Notes: generated by a model from the letters alone, not told the origin. A DNA stretch of 64,000 nucleotides from an uncultured Lachnospiraceae bacterium (GCA_910586205.1 CAJUGD010000004.1:109758-173757); one strand, 5' to 3'; shown: positions 43,269 to 52,143, numbered from the stretch's first letter. Numbers and translations are program-made.

Positions 43269-44582
43269 TTGAATATTATACTACTTTCCGGAGGATCAGG
43301 TAAAAGGCTTTGGCCTCTTTCTAATGATATTAGATCAAAACAGTTTATAAAAATATTTCCAACGGAAAATGATTATGAGTCAATGATTCAGAGAATGTAC
43401 AGACAAATTAAAAAGGTAGATAAAGATGCCAAAATTATAATAGCAACAGCAAAGACTCAGGTTTCAGCTATTCACAATCAGATCGGTTATGATGTTGAAA
43501 TATCTGTGGAGCCATTTAGAAAGGACACTTTTCCCGCAATTTTATTAGCAGCATCCTATATGCATGAAGTTCAAAAGATATCTGCGGACGAAATCGTAGT
43601 GGTAGTGCCTGTAGATCCATATGTGGAAGAAGATTATTTTAAGGCTTTAGGAAAATTAAGTAAGCAGGCGGAAAAAGGTGAGGCTAACTTGACTCTTATG
43701 GGTATCCGTCCTACATATCCAAGTGAAAAATATGGATATATTATCCCCAAATCTTTAACAGATATCAGTTTGGTTGAGGCTTTTAAGGAAAAGCCGGAAA
43801 AAACGGATGCTTGTGCTTTCATACAAAGGGGAGGGCTTTGGAATGCAGGTGTTTTTGCATTTAGAATAAAATACATCCTTGATAGAGCAAAGGTTTTATT
43901 GGATTATACAGATTATGATGATTTACTTCAAAGATATGATTCATTAGAAAATATCAGCTTTGATTATGCGATTGTTGAGAGGGAACCACTAATTCAGGTT
44001 ATGCGTTTTGCAGGAAAATGGAAAGATCTTGGTACATGGAATACACTTACAGACGCAATGGAAACACACATTATTGGAGATGCAATTACTGATAGAGATT
44101 GTGAAAATCTACATATCATTAATGAATTGAGTATACCTATTTTGGCTATGGGACTTCATGATGTGATCATTTCCGCAAGTCCAAATGGAATTCTGGTGTC
44201 GGATAAAGAACAAAGCTCTTATATTAAACCTTATGTGGATGAAATTAGCCAGGAGATTATGATAGCAGAAAAATCCTGGGGCGGATACCAGGTATTGAAC
44301 ATAGAAAAAGAAAGTTTGACAATCAGAGTAGACTTAAAAGCTGGCTGCAGAATGAGCTATCATAACCACCAAAATAGAGATGAGGTGTGGATTGTAATAG
44401 CGGGAAGCGGGAAAACGATAGTGGATGGCGCAGAGAAGCCTGTAAAAATGGGAGATGTTATAACAATGCAAGCTGGCTGTAAACACACAGTAATTGCAGA
44501 TACAGGATTAAAGATTATTGAGGTACAGATTGGCAAAGAAATATTCGTACAGGATAAGATGAAATTTGAATTAGGTAATTAA
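43269..44582 (+). CDS. manC: Mannose-1-phosphate guanylyltransferase with C-terminal cupin domain
   Basis: It makes GDP-mannose, the precursor for Gmd. It starts at TTG 43269 (MNIILLSGGSGKRLWPLSNDIRSKQF), the pyrophosphorylase motif. WNAGVFAF and KWKDLGTWNTL follow. The C-terminal cupin (GCRMSYHNHQNRDEVWIVIAGSGKTIVDGAEKPVKMGDVITMQAGCKHTV) resembles the isomerase half of bifunctional ManC enzymes, though the whole is short at 437 aa. It lies 10 bases after fcl. Confidence 0.93.
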   Translation: MNIILLSGGSGKRLWPLSNDIRSKQFIKIFPTENDYESMIQRMYRQIKKVDKDAKIIIATAKTQVSAIHNQIGYDVEISVEPFRKDTFPAILLAASYMHEVQKISADEIVVVVPVDPYVEEDYFKALGKLSKQAEKGEANLTLMGIRPTYPSEKYGYIIPKSLTDISLVEAFKEKPEKTDACAFIQRGGLWNAGVFAFRIKYILDRAKVLLDYTDYDDLLQRYDSLENISFDYAIVEREPLIQVMRFAGKWKDLGTWNTLTDAMETHIIGDAITDRDCENLHIINELSIPILAMGLHDVIISASPNGILVSDKEQSSYIKPYVDEISQEIMIAEKSWGGYQVLNIEKESLTIRVDLKAGCRMSYHNHQNRDEVWIVIAGSGKTIVDGAEKPVKMGDVITMQAGCKHTVIADTGLKIIEVQIGKEIFVQDKMKFELGN

Positions 44583-44644
44583 GTTTATAAATATGGAAGA
44601 AGATTTTGGAATGAAATTTGGATTTATAAAAGGTGAGTAATGAG

Positions 44645-45442
44645 ATGCGTAGAATCTATATAGATGAATTGAAGAAAATACAAATAAACATTTTAGATCA
44701 GGTTGCGGATTTTTGCAATAAAAATGATATTAGTTACTGGCTTGATTGCGGAACATTATTGGGTGCTGTGCGCCATAAAGGCTATATCCCGTGGGATGAT
44801 GATGTGGACATAGGAATGTTCCGATCAGATTTTGATAGATTTCTTAACTTGTTTAATCAGTCAAATGAAAGATATAAAGTATATAACATTGAAAATAATA
44901 ATGAATTTTACTATCCATTTGGCAAAGTATTAGACACGACCACGATTTTGTATGAGCCGGATGAGAAGGGAAGCAAGATATCTGTTAATATAGATATTTT
45001 TGTATATGATAATGCGCCTAATGGCCATAGAAAGTTAGAAATAATGTATATAAAAAGAGATCTGTATAGAAATCTGAATCTTTTAAGAACCTTAAATCAC
45101 AAGCCGAATGGAACTATCGTTCGCAGGATATTAATATATTTTTTGCGGCTTTTTATTAAGCCATTTCCTAAAGCTTATTTTGCCAAGAAAATGGTGCAAA
45201 ATTCCAAAAAATATGTGGAATTGGACACACAAAAAATAGGAAATTTCACAGGATTTTCGAACATTTCGTGTAGTAAAAAAGTATTTCGATCTTTTGTGGA
45301 AGTTGAGTTTGAAGGAAAACATTATAAAGCTCCAATAGGATATGATGAGTATCTGAAAGCGTTTTACAATAACTATATGGAATTGCCTCCCATTGAGAAG
45401 CAGGTATCATCACATACATTTATTGCATATGCGGATGATTAA
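44645..45442 (+). CDS. licD: LicD-family phosphotransferase
   Basis: LicD enzymes transfer phosphocholine or a similar phospho-group from a CDP carrier to glycans. The defining motif YWLDCGTLLGAVRHKGYIPWDDDVDIGM is near residues 34-61. Length is about 265 residues from ATG 44645; a GTG at 44633 would add 4. It sits between the GDP-fucose genes and the phosphoramidate-like genes. The donor is not proven: no licA/licB choline uptake genes are in the window. Confidence 0.9.
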   Translation: MRRIYIDELKKIQINILDQVADFCNKNDISYWLDCGTLLGAVRHKGYIPWDDDVDIGMFRSDFDRFLNLFNQSNERYKVYNIENNNEFYYPFGKVLDTTTILYEPDEKGSKISVNIDIFVYDNAPNGHRKLEIMYIKRDLYRNLNLLRTLNHKPNGTIVRRILIYFLRLFIKPFPKAYFAKKMVQNSKKYVELDTQKIGNFTGFSNISCSKKVFRSFVEVEFEGKHYKAPIGYDEYLKAFYNNYMELPPIEKQVSSHTFIAYADD

Positions 45443-45471
45443 TTATCTTTTGGATGAAGGAGTATTTGTAC

Positions 45472-48318
45472 ATGAGTATGCCAAATGAAATTACGAAGAA
45501 TACATTAGAAAATTCTAAAATCAATATATCCTATTCCTTTGGAATGGTAGATCTCCTTCATTATGGACACATTCGGGCACTTAAAAAAGCTCGGGTTGGC
45601 GCTGACCTTTGTATCTTTGGACTGGTTAGCGATGATGCCTCCGATGCCTGGTTTGGCACCCATGTGTCCAATGAACAAGAACGGAAGGATGTTTTGGAGG
45701 GAATCCGGTATATCGATCTGGTTATGTCCCAACGTACTTTTGATCCAACAGAAAATTTGCGTTTGCTCCATGAAAAATATCCTCTTGCTGTATTGACTTT
45801 GTACCATGGAAATGATTGGCGGGTTATTCCCGCTCAAAAATATCTGGAATCGATTCAGGGAAGGGTGATTACTTTTGATTATTATGAGAAATTGTCTCCG
45901 AAAAACATTGTTAATGCTTTAAACAGGGATAATGTTTTTAGTAAGCCATGCCAGAACTTGATCTCAACGAAAGCAAATACTCTTCTGGCACTGCAGGAAC
46001 GGTTGATTTTGTCGAAAATTGAACCCATTGCTGTGTTTACTGTCAGGCAGTTCAGAGAAAATACACAGTTTATTATAAAGCGGATTCAGGAACAATTTTC
46101 CCGTTCCCGAATTGTAGTTCGCAGTTCTTCTACCTATGAGGATGTCTTTGAAACTTCAAATGCCGGACATTTTGATAGTGTACTGAATGTTAATGCAGAG
46201 GATTCAGAAGCTATTTTCTCTGCTTTTTCCCAAGTAATTGCTTCCTATGGAGAAGATGCCGGTCTTGATCAGCAGATTCTGGTGCAGCAGCAAACGGAAA
46301 ATGTTATGCTGTCTGGTGTTTTATTTACAAGGGATATTCAACGTAACCGGCCTTATTATGTGATTAATTATGATGATAATGGAAGCACGGATTCCGTAAC
46401 TTCTGGTTTGGGAGGAAATGTAGTTTGGATTACCCATGATGCTGAAGAAGACTCGATTCCTTCTCAGTGGTTAGGACTGATTCATGCAGTACGGGAAATC
46501 GAACAGATATTGGCTGATATGCTGCTGGATATTGAGTTTGCTATAACGTCTTCAAACCATGTGGTTATTTTTCAGGTACGTCCTCTGGCTGCTGGATATA
46601 AGTTTGAGAGGAAAAATAATGTGAATGTATTGAAGGGAGAAAAGAGCAAACAGCAGGCAGCTTATAAGTCCCTTTGCAAAAATGGCCTTTCCTTATTTTC
46701 TGACATGGCGTTCTGGAACCCATCGGAAATCATCGGCGACAATCCGAAAAATCTGGATTATTCCTTATACCAGTATATTATTACCAGCCATGCATGGAAC
46801 GAAGGCTTAGTTTCCATCGGCTATTTACCAGTAAATGGGGAACTCATGTACAAGTTTGGGAATAAGCCTTATATAAGCCTCGATTATTCATTTCATTCCC
46901 TGACACCAGCAGATCTTCCAGTGGAATTGCGGGAAAAATTGTGTAAGTATTATGCCTGGAAGCTTAAAGAAAATGTATCGTCTCATGATAAAATTGAATT
47001 TGAGATTGTATTGAACTGTTTTCACTTCTCTATTGATAAATCATTATTAGAATTGGAAGCAAATGGCTTTACCCACAATGAGGCAGCATGTATTCGAAAG
47101 GGGCTGTTTCATCTAACCAAAGATATCCTTCAGGATTATCCTGTTATTTTGGATCGTGATTTACATGCATTAGAAGAATTGGAACATGTCCGGACAACTA
47201 TTGCAGAACAACTTTCCAATACATCTATAAAAACGAGCGGACAGTTGGCAAATGGTATCAAGGTTCTGTTAAATTCTTTGAATGAGTATGGAACTCCCCA
47301 GTTTTCAAGACAGGCAAGATGTGCGTTTATTGCCAAATCATTTTGTATATCACTGATGACGGAACAATATATTACTTCAGAAGAATACCATCTGTTTTTA
47401 TCTTCTATACAGACAGTGGCTGCAGAGTTTGAACAGGATCTAAATGCTTTTATCAAAGGAAAAGTTCCCAAAGATCAGTTTCTTTTACAATATGGGCATT
47501 TAAGAGCTGGCACCTATGATATACGAAGTAAACGATACGATCAAATGGATTTCCTCACAGAGAAGGTATCTTTAGGGATTAACATACAGGCTGATAGAGA
47601 AAAAATAAAATCTATAGAACCGTTGCTGCCTCCTGTAGCAGTATGGAAAGCGCTGAATGATTATGGACTTGAGGATATTTCTTATGATTCCTTTCTCTAC
47701 TTTCTTAAAACATCATTAGAACAAAGGGAATATTTCAAATTTATTTTCACGAAGACATTAAGTTATGTCATAGAACTAATAAAAGAGCTGGGACAAATCG
47801 CAAAAATATCCGTAAATGATTTGTCTTATCTTGAGGTGCCAGAAATCCTGTCAGCAGAATATTACGCATCTTCTTGTCTTCATGATTTTTGGGTAATGAT
47901 TATTGAGAAACGGAAGGAACAATATAAACGGAAAAGTGAATTGATCCTGCCTTCAGTGATTGCCTCCCCTTCTGATTTTGATTTTATTGCAAATACAGGG
48001 ACAAGACCAAATTTTGTCACAGAAAAAAGGGTTACAGCAGATACACATGTGCTGGATGGATTCAATACAGATGATATTAGTGGGAAAATCATCATATTGG
48101 AAAAGGCGGATCCTGGATATGACTGGATCTTTTCTAAAAATATTGCAGGATTAGTAACTAAATATGGCGGTGCTGCTTCCCATATGGCAATCCGTTGTGC
48201 AGAATTTTCTATACCTGCAGCGATTGGTTGCGGTGAGCAGATTTATCGTTATGTAAAGAGCACAGCAAAGCTTACACTTGATTGTAAACATGAGAAGATT
48301 TTAGCAGTGCTTGAATAA
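45472..48318 (+). CDS. Fusion of a TagD-like cytidylyltransferase domain to a PEP-synthase-like (glutamine-kinase-like) enzyme
   Basis: This 948-residue protein starts at ATG 45472 (AAGGAG upstream). Residues 15-140 form a nucleotidyltransferase with the HxGH motif (DLLHYGHIRALKKAR, HYGH at 30-33). Residues from about 180 to 385 are the ATP-grasp domain of PEP synthase/PPDK (VVRSSSTYEDVFETSNAGHFDSVL; GVLFTRD; EFAITSSNHVVIFQVRPL). The C-terminus has the phospho-histidine domain (GLVTKYGGAASHMAIRCAEFSIPAAIGCG, His near 903). The architecture of the last two domains matches Cj1418, the L-glutamine kinase of Campylobacter capsular O-methyl phosphoramidate synthesis. The neighbouring amidotransferase and nucleotidyltransferase support that pathway. 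The N-terminal fusion is unusual. Substrate is inferred. Confidence 0.82.
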   Translation: MSMPNEITKNTLENSKINISYSFGMVDLLHYGHIRALKKARVGADLCIFGLVSDDASDAWFGTHVSNEQERKDVLEGIRYIDLVMSQRTFDPTENLRLLHEKYPLAVLTLYHGNDWRVIPAQKYLESIQGRVITFDYYEKLSPKNIVNALNRDNVFSKPCQNLISTKANTLLALQERLILSKIEPIAVFTVRQFRENTQFIIKRIQEQFSRSRIVVRSSSTYEDVFETSNAGHFDSVLNVNAEDSEAIFSAFSQVIASYGEDAGLDQQILVQQQTENVMLSGVLFTRDIQRNRPYYVINYDDNGSTDSVTSGLGGNVVWITHDAEEDSIPSQWLGLIHAVREIEQILADMLLDIEFAITSSNHVVIFQVRPLAAGYKFERKNNVNVLKGEKSKQQAAYKSLCKNGLSLFSDMAFWNPSEIIGDNPKNLDYSLYQYIITSHAWNEGLVSIGYLPVNGELMYKFGNKPYISLDYSFHSLTPADLPVELREKLCKYYAWKLKENVSSHDKIEFEIVLNCFHFSIDKSLLELEANGFTHNEAACIRKGLFHLTKDILQDYPVILDRDLHALEELEHVRTTIAEQLSNTSIKTSGQLANGIKVLLNSLNEYGTPQFSRQARCAFIAKSFCISLMTEQYITSEEYHLFLSSIQTVAAEFEQDLNAFIKGKVPKDQFLLQYGHLRAGTYDIRSKRYDQMDFLTEKVSLGINIQADREKIKSIEPLLPPVAVWKALNDYGLEDISYDSFLYFLKTSLEQREYFKFIFTKTLSYVIELIKELGQIAKISVNDLSYLEVPEILSAEYYASSCLHDFWVMIIEKRKEQYKRKSELILPSVIASPSDFDFIANTGTRPNFVTEKRVTADTHVLDGFNTDDISGKIIILEKADPGYDWIFSKNIAGLVTKYGGAASHMAIRCAEFSIPAAIGCGEQIYRYVKSTAKLTLDCKHEKILAVLE

Positions 48319-48377
48319 ATGGATTTTGGGAAGACGGTACAAGGGGTATGGCCGGGCTATATAGAAGAAAGGAAAAT

Positions 48378-49016
48378 ATGAAAAAGATTATCTATACACA
48401 ACGTGTGGAGGTTATAGAAAGCTATCAGGAAAGGCGGGACTGTGCAGATCAGCGAATTGCGCAATTTATATTAGCTTGTGGTTTTCTGCCAATTCCACTG
48501 TCAAATGAAGTCATGTCAGTAGAGGATATCATTCAAAATTTAATGCCATCAGGAATTATTCTAACAGGTGGAAACAGTCTTGTCCGATATGGAGGAAATG
48601 CCCCTGAAAGGGATTTGATGGATGCAGAGCTGCTCCGTATTGCAGTTGATAAAAAAATTCCCCTTTATGGATTCTGCAGAGGAATGCAGTCCATTCTTGA
48701 CTTTTTTGGGGAAGCTTTGATGGATGTGGAAGGGCATACGGCAGTTAGAACAATACTTCATGGGAAAATGGATCCATGGCTTGGAGATTTTAACCGAGAG
48801 GTAAACAGCTACCATAGACAGGCATGCCTGAAAGTGCAAAATCCAGATTTGGAGGTTCTTGCCATGAGCAGAGACGGAGTGGTGAAAGCCATAAGGCATA
48901 CAAAATATCCCATACTAGGAACTATGTGGCATCCAGAAAGAGAAAGCCCATTTGCAGATGAAGATATTCAGATGCTTCGTTTTCTGCTAGGAGGTGAAAT
49001 AGGTGGAACAGATTAA
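48378..49016 (+). CDS. Class I glutamine-amidotransferase-like hydrolase (Cj1417-like)
   Basis: The 212-residue protein starts at ATG 48378 (GAAAGGA upstream). It is a gamma-glutamyl-GABA hydrolase/PuuD-type enzyme with nucleophile Cys in YGFCRGMQSILDFFG and the His-Glu pair in GTMWHPERESP. In Campylobacter, Cj1417 of this family hydrolyses CDP-L-glutamine to cytidine diphosphoramidate and glutamate. Placement directly after the glutamine-kinase-like gene supports that role. An ordinary polyamine-degradation role is unlikely in this context. Confidence 0.85.
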   Translation: MKKIIYTQRVEVIESYQERRDCADQRIAQFILACGFLPIPLSNEVMSVEDIIQNLMPSGIILTGGNSLVRYGGNAPERDLMDAELLRIAVDKKIPLYGFCRGMQSILDFFGEALMDVEGHTAVRTILHGKMDPWLGDFNREVNSYHRQACLKVQNPDLEVLAMSRDGVVKAIRHTKYPILGTMWHPERESPFADEDIQMLRFLLGGEIGGTD

Positions 49017-50064
49017 AGAACAGATCGATAAGCATCGGAAAGAACAGATGCAGATTTTTAAGGATGAATGTCTGCTCAATGGTACTTATAAGCAGTGGCA
49101 TCAGGAACTGGAACCCTTCCGTAAGTATATACAAAAAAGATATATACGTTTTCATATTGGAAAAAGGCTATATAAGAACCGGTATGTGGAGACTGAATAT
49201 GGAGATATTTTGGATCATCATATGATAAGTTATCTTGCTCCTTTGGATTATAAAAATATTGGATGGGACAACCGGTTTCTTCATGCATATGAACAAATAA
49301 AAAGGATTTCGGATTATTTCAGGAAAAAAGGGATTCGTTTTATTTATGTAGCGTTACCAAACAAAGGTGTGATCTATCCTTCACTCATATGCCCGGATGA
49401 GAAGCTTATGAAAGGAAGAACCATTAATGTCCCCCAATGGAGAAAGTACTTATATAAGGTGGTAGACGGGGGTGTGGAAACCATAGATGTTCTTCCCATA
49501 TTTATGAGAATGAGAAACCAGTGTCAAGTTTTTTCTAAAGAGCACAACATATCTGGCATTGGGGCTAAAATAATATCTGATTTAATTGCCGATTACTTAA
49601 AAAGAACAACGAAAGATATAACGTCTGGTTATCAGATAGAGCGGGAAGAAAGGTATTATTTTCCGTCTGATTATAGAGAACCTGAAAAAATAGAAGAATT
49701 ATGTAGTATTTGCCTGATTAACAAAAACAGGAAGGAAAAAATCCCTTATTGGAATCAAGATACAAAAAATAGTAAAATTGCAATATTTGGAGACTGTAAT
49801 CTTCAGAGCTATTCCGGCGTGGGGGGGGGTATTGCTGCAAATTTGGCTTATAATCTGCAGTATCCCATATACAATGCAGGACGCAAATTGATTTTTGATT
49901 ATGATGACGTAATGACAGAAGCTGACTTAAAAAAACTGCTCTTAAATGAAATTGTGATCTATGTAGCTTTTAGTTCAGCTCCATTTGTCAGAAGTGCAAC
50001 CTTGTCTGTTCGTCATCCTTCTTTGAGGTATAAATGGTGTCATTTGAACTTGGAAAATTTATAG
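49003..50064 (+). CDS. SGNH/AlgX-like hydrolase-fold protein, poly-G containing
   Basis: The 353-residue product starts at GTG 49003, overlapping the previous gene by 14 bases, with AGGAGGT upstream. KGIRFIYVALPNKGVIYPSLICPDEKL and KIAIFGDCNLQSYSGVGGGIAANLAYNLQYPIYNAGRKLIFDYDD resemble the AlgX/AlgJ-type acetyltransferase-like SGNH fold. The usual GDS is GDC and the D-x-H-W element is replaced by KEHN, so classical O-acetyltransfer is uncertain. Gly 274-276 are encoded within nine consecutive G (49821-49829). Its position inside the phosphoramidate-like cluster makes it a candidate transfer or modification enzyme. Confidence 0.75.
   Translation: MEQIKEQIDKHRKEQMQIFKDECLLNGTYKQWHQELEPFRKYIQKRYIRFHIGKRLYKNRYVETEYGDILDHHMISYLAPLDYKNIGWDNRFLHAYEQIKRISDYFRKKGIRFIYVALPNKGVIYPSLICPDEKLMKGRTINVPQWRKYLYKVVDGGVETIDVLPIFMRMRNQCQVFSKEHNISGIGAKIISDLIADYLKRTTKDITSGYQIEREERYYFPSDYREPEKIEELCSICLINKNRKEKIPYWNQDTKNSKIAIFGDCNLQSYSGVGGGIAANLAYNLQYPIYNAGRKLIFDYDDVMTEADLKKLLLNEIVIYVAFSSAPFVRSATLSVRHPSLRYKWCHLNLENL
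49821..49829 (+). repeat. Poly-G run, G9, in the SGNH-like gene
   Basis: Nine G in frame, coding V-G-G-G-I. Slippage by one base would truncate the last quarter of the protein. Confidence 0.78.
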
Positions 50065-50086
50065 AAAATATGAGAGGGAATCCGAA

Positions 50087-50875
50087 ATGAAAGCGATAAT
50101 ATTGGCTGCCGGCCAAGGAACCCGGTTAAAAAAGTATACAGAAAATCTACCCAAAGGTATGCTTGAATTTATGGGAAAAACTATCATTGAACGGCAAATT
50201 GAAATGTATCGTCAATGTGGAATTGAATACATTGTTGTTGTTAAAGGGTTTGCTGCTGATAAAATCAATTATCCAAATGTAAAATATTATTTGAATCGTA
50301 ATTATGCGAAAACAAATATGGTGGAAACTATGATGTCAGCAAAGAATGAGTTTGATGATGAAATAATTGTAAGTTATTCTGATATTCTGTTTGAAGAACA
50401 AATTCTGAGAAGCATGATGGGATCCACGGATGATTTTACAGTTGCAGTTGATGATAGCTGGAAAAAGTATTGGAAAAAACGATATGGAAGGATAGACTTT
50501 GATACAGAAAGTTTATCTATTGACGAGAACGGAAATATCAAAGAACTTGGTTTGGAGAATCCAAAGCTTGAAGATATTGATGCAAGGTATATTGGTATTC
50601 TAAAGTTTTCGCCGGATGGCCTGAAGCATATGGAGGATATTTTAGAAGAAGCTTATAGAAAATATCAGGATAAGCCATGGCAGCAATCGGGAAAGACGGT
50701 ACGCAAGGCATATATGACGGATCTGCTGAATGCAGTTATCCAAACTGGGAGGCCGGTAAAAGCAAACATTTTTCAGAATGGATGGATTGAATTTGATACA
50801 AATGAAGATTATGAGAATGCTGTACAATGGGTTCAGGATGGCAGTATTAATGAATTGCTGAAAATATATGTTTAA
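50087..50875 (+). CDS. Nucleotidyltransferase, candidate CTP:phosphoglutamine cytidylyltransferase (Cj1416-like)
   Basis: The 262-residue NTP-transferase has the MKAIILAAGQGTRLKKYTENLPKGMLEFMGKTIIERQIEMY start and the NYAKTNMVETMMSA and IIVSYSDILFE motifs. These are shared by LicC/PntC/Cj1416-type cytidylyltransferases. Next to a glutamine-kinase-like and a Cj1417-like gene, the CTP:phosphoglutamine reaction is the best fit. Because LicD is also nearby, a phosphocholine cytidylyltransferase (LicC) role is the main alternative. It ends the first part of the locus. Confidence 0.8.
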   Translation: MKAIILAAGQGTRLKKYTENLPKGMLEFMGKTIIERQIEMYRQCGIEYIVVVKGFAADKINYPNVKYYLNRNYAKTNMVETMMSAKNEFDDEIIVSYSDILFEEQILRSMMGSTDDFTVAVDDSWKKYWKKRYGRIDFDTESLSIDENGNIKELGLENPKLEDIDARYIGILKFSPDGLKHMEDILEEAYRKYQDKPWQQSGKTVRKAYMTDLLNAVIQTGRPVKANIFQNGWIEFDTNEDYENAVQWVQDGSINELLKIYV

Positions 50876-51084
50876 TGTTAGAAAGAATAAATCTATGAAT
50901 ATACTTTCACCTTTTTCCCTTCAAATCAATTTTATTAGATATTATTATTTGATGTGTGCTTGACTCTTACTGATTCGCTATATTTTGCTCTTTTTAAGTG
51001 GTTTTTTTATAGAAAGCTTTGTTATATCTGATAATATTTTAATAATTTCAAAAATAGATTTTTAAATATCAGGAGGTATTATTT

Positions 51085-51258
51085 ATGAATATAAACAAGA
51101 AAAAAATAACTATTCCAACACTAAAATTTAACAGCAATTATTTTAAGTGCCCACGATGTGGGTGGCAATACCCAGGCCCACTGTTGATAAAAGGTGATAT
51201 AGCGCCAAATACGCAATGTCAAAACTGTGGAAATTCTTATTTGGTACGTGTAGAATAA
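51085..51258 (+). CDS. Small zinc-ribbon protein (57 aa)
   Basis: A 57-residue ORF with AGGAGGT at 51071-51077 encodes a zinc ribbon with two Cys-x2-Cys pairs (FKCPRCGW and TQCQNCGNSYLV). The 209-base gap before it is very AT-rich with no gene. It is the first member of a short cassette with a JAMM protease, a Cys-rich protein and an unknown membrane-anchored protein. Function is unknown. Confidence 0.75.
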   Translation: MNINKKKITIPTLKFNSNYFKCPRCGWQYPGPLLIKGDIAPNTQCQNCGNSYLVRVE

Positions 51259-51263
51259 ATAGT

Positions 51264-51740
51264 ATGGTTCCATTTTTATCTGTTAAGGTTATTTTATCAA
51301 GGAAAGCATACAGCCAAATCAAGTACCATTTAATAAATGCAAAGAATGATTACGAAACAGGTGGTATTTTAATAGGATATAAAATAGGACAGATTTATTT
51401 TGTCATTGCTGTGACTGCTCCAAATAAAATCGTCGATAAATCCAATATATCTTTTGTTCTCGAAGGAAAACAACATACTAAACAAGTATTAAAGATTATG
51501 CGACGATCTTTGTGGTATAAGCCATCTATTTTAGGTGTTTGGCATAGTCATATCTGTGATGACGTTGTGTTTTCAGAACAGGATCGAATATCGAACCAAG
51601 AATGTGCAAAATTTTTTAATGGTGCGTTATCTATGATTACAAAGTTGCCAGTATCATCTCAGGAGTTAAAGTTGAATACATATTTTATTACCAATAAAGG
51701 ATGTGAACTACATTGTCATACTTATAGTTGGTTTGTATAA
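51264..51740 (+). CDS. JAB/MPN-domain (JAMM) metallopeptidase-like protein
   Basis: The 158-residue protein starts at ATG 51264, 5 bases after the zinc-ribbon stop. It has the complete JAMM signature: the Glu in YETGGILIGY (about residue 29) and H-x-H-x7-S-x2-D (WHSHICDDVVFSEQD). Prokaryotic JAMM proteins remove ubiquitin-like or other C-terminal tails or act in sulfur-carrier chemistry. No E1, E2 or ubiquitin-like gene is visible here, so the substrate is unknown. Confidence 0.85.
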   Translation: MVPFLSVKVILSRKAYSQIKYHLINAKNDYETGGILIGYKIGQIYFVIAVTAPNKIVDKSNISFVLEGKQHTKQVLKIMRRSLWYKPSILGVWHSHICDDVVFSEQDRISNQECAKFFNGALSMITKLPVSSQELKLNTYFITNKGCELHCHTYSWFV

Positions 51741-51831
51741 TTGTAAGATATAATAGATACAATTCTTTTGATATTCGGAGTTTTGTGAAAGCTTTTTGAT
51801 TGCAAATATATTATATTTAGAGAATAAAAAA

Positions 51832-52044
51832 ATGAGTGAACATGAACGATGTAGTAATTGTATTTACTGGCAACAGAAAAAATGCGTGGTGACTGGTCAG
51901 GTGAAAAATGATAAAATTTGTATTTGCGGCCAGTTTGAATCCCGAAAGGAGAATAAATTGTTATCTTTTTCTTATATCTGCTATCACCAAGGCAGTTGTA
52001 TACAAAAATCAAGACTTAAAAATATAAAAGTATGCAAATATTAA
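51832..52044 (+). CDS. Small cysteine-rich protein (70 aa)
   Basis: The 70-residue protein has eight Cys (CSNCIYWQQKKCVV...ICICGQF...YICYHQGSCIQKS...VCKY), consistent with metal binding. An ATG at 51832 follows a weak AGAGAA site, so translation is less certain than for its neighbours. It belongs to the JAMM cassette by direction and spacing. Function is unknown. Confidence 0.55.
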   Translation: MSEHERCSNCIYWQQKKCVVTGQVKNDKICICGQFESRKENKLLSFSYICYHQGSCIQKSRLKNIKVCKY

Positions 52045-52143
52045 ATAAATGGTTGTTTTACATTGCCGTTGAAAATAAGTTTGGAAAATTGTAATAAACT
52101 GCTTTATCAGACAAACATAAAGATATTTTAAGAAAGGGAAGGC

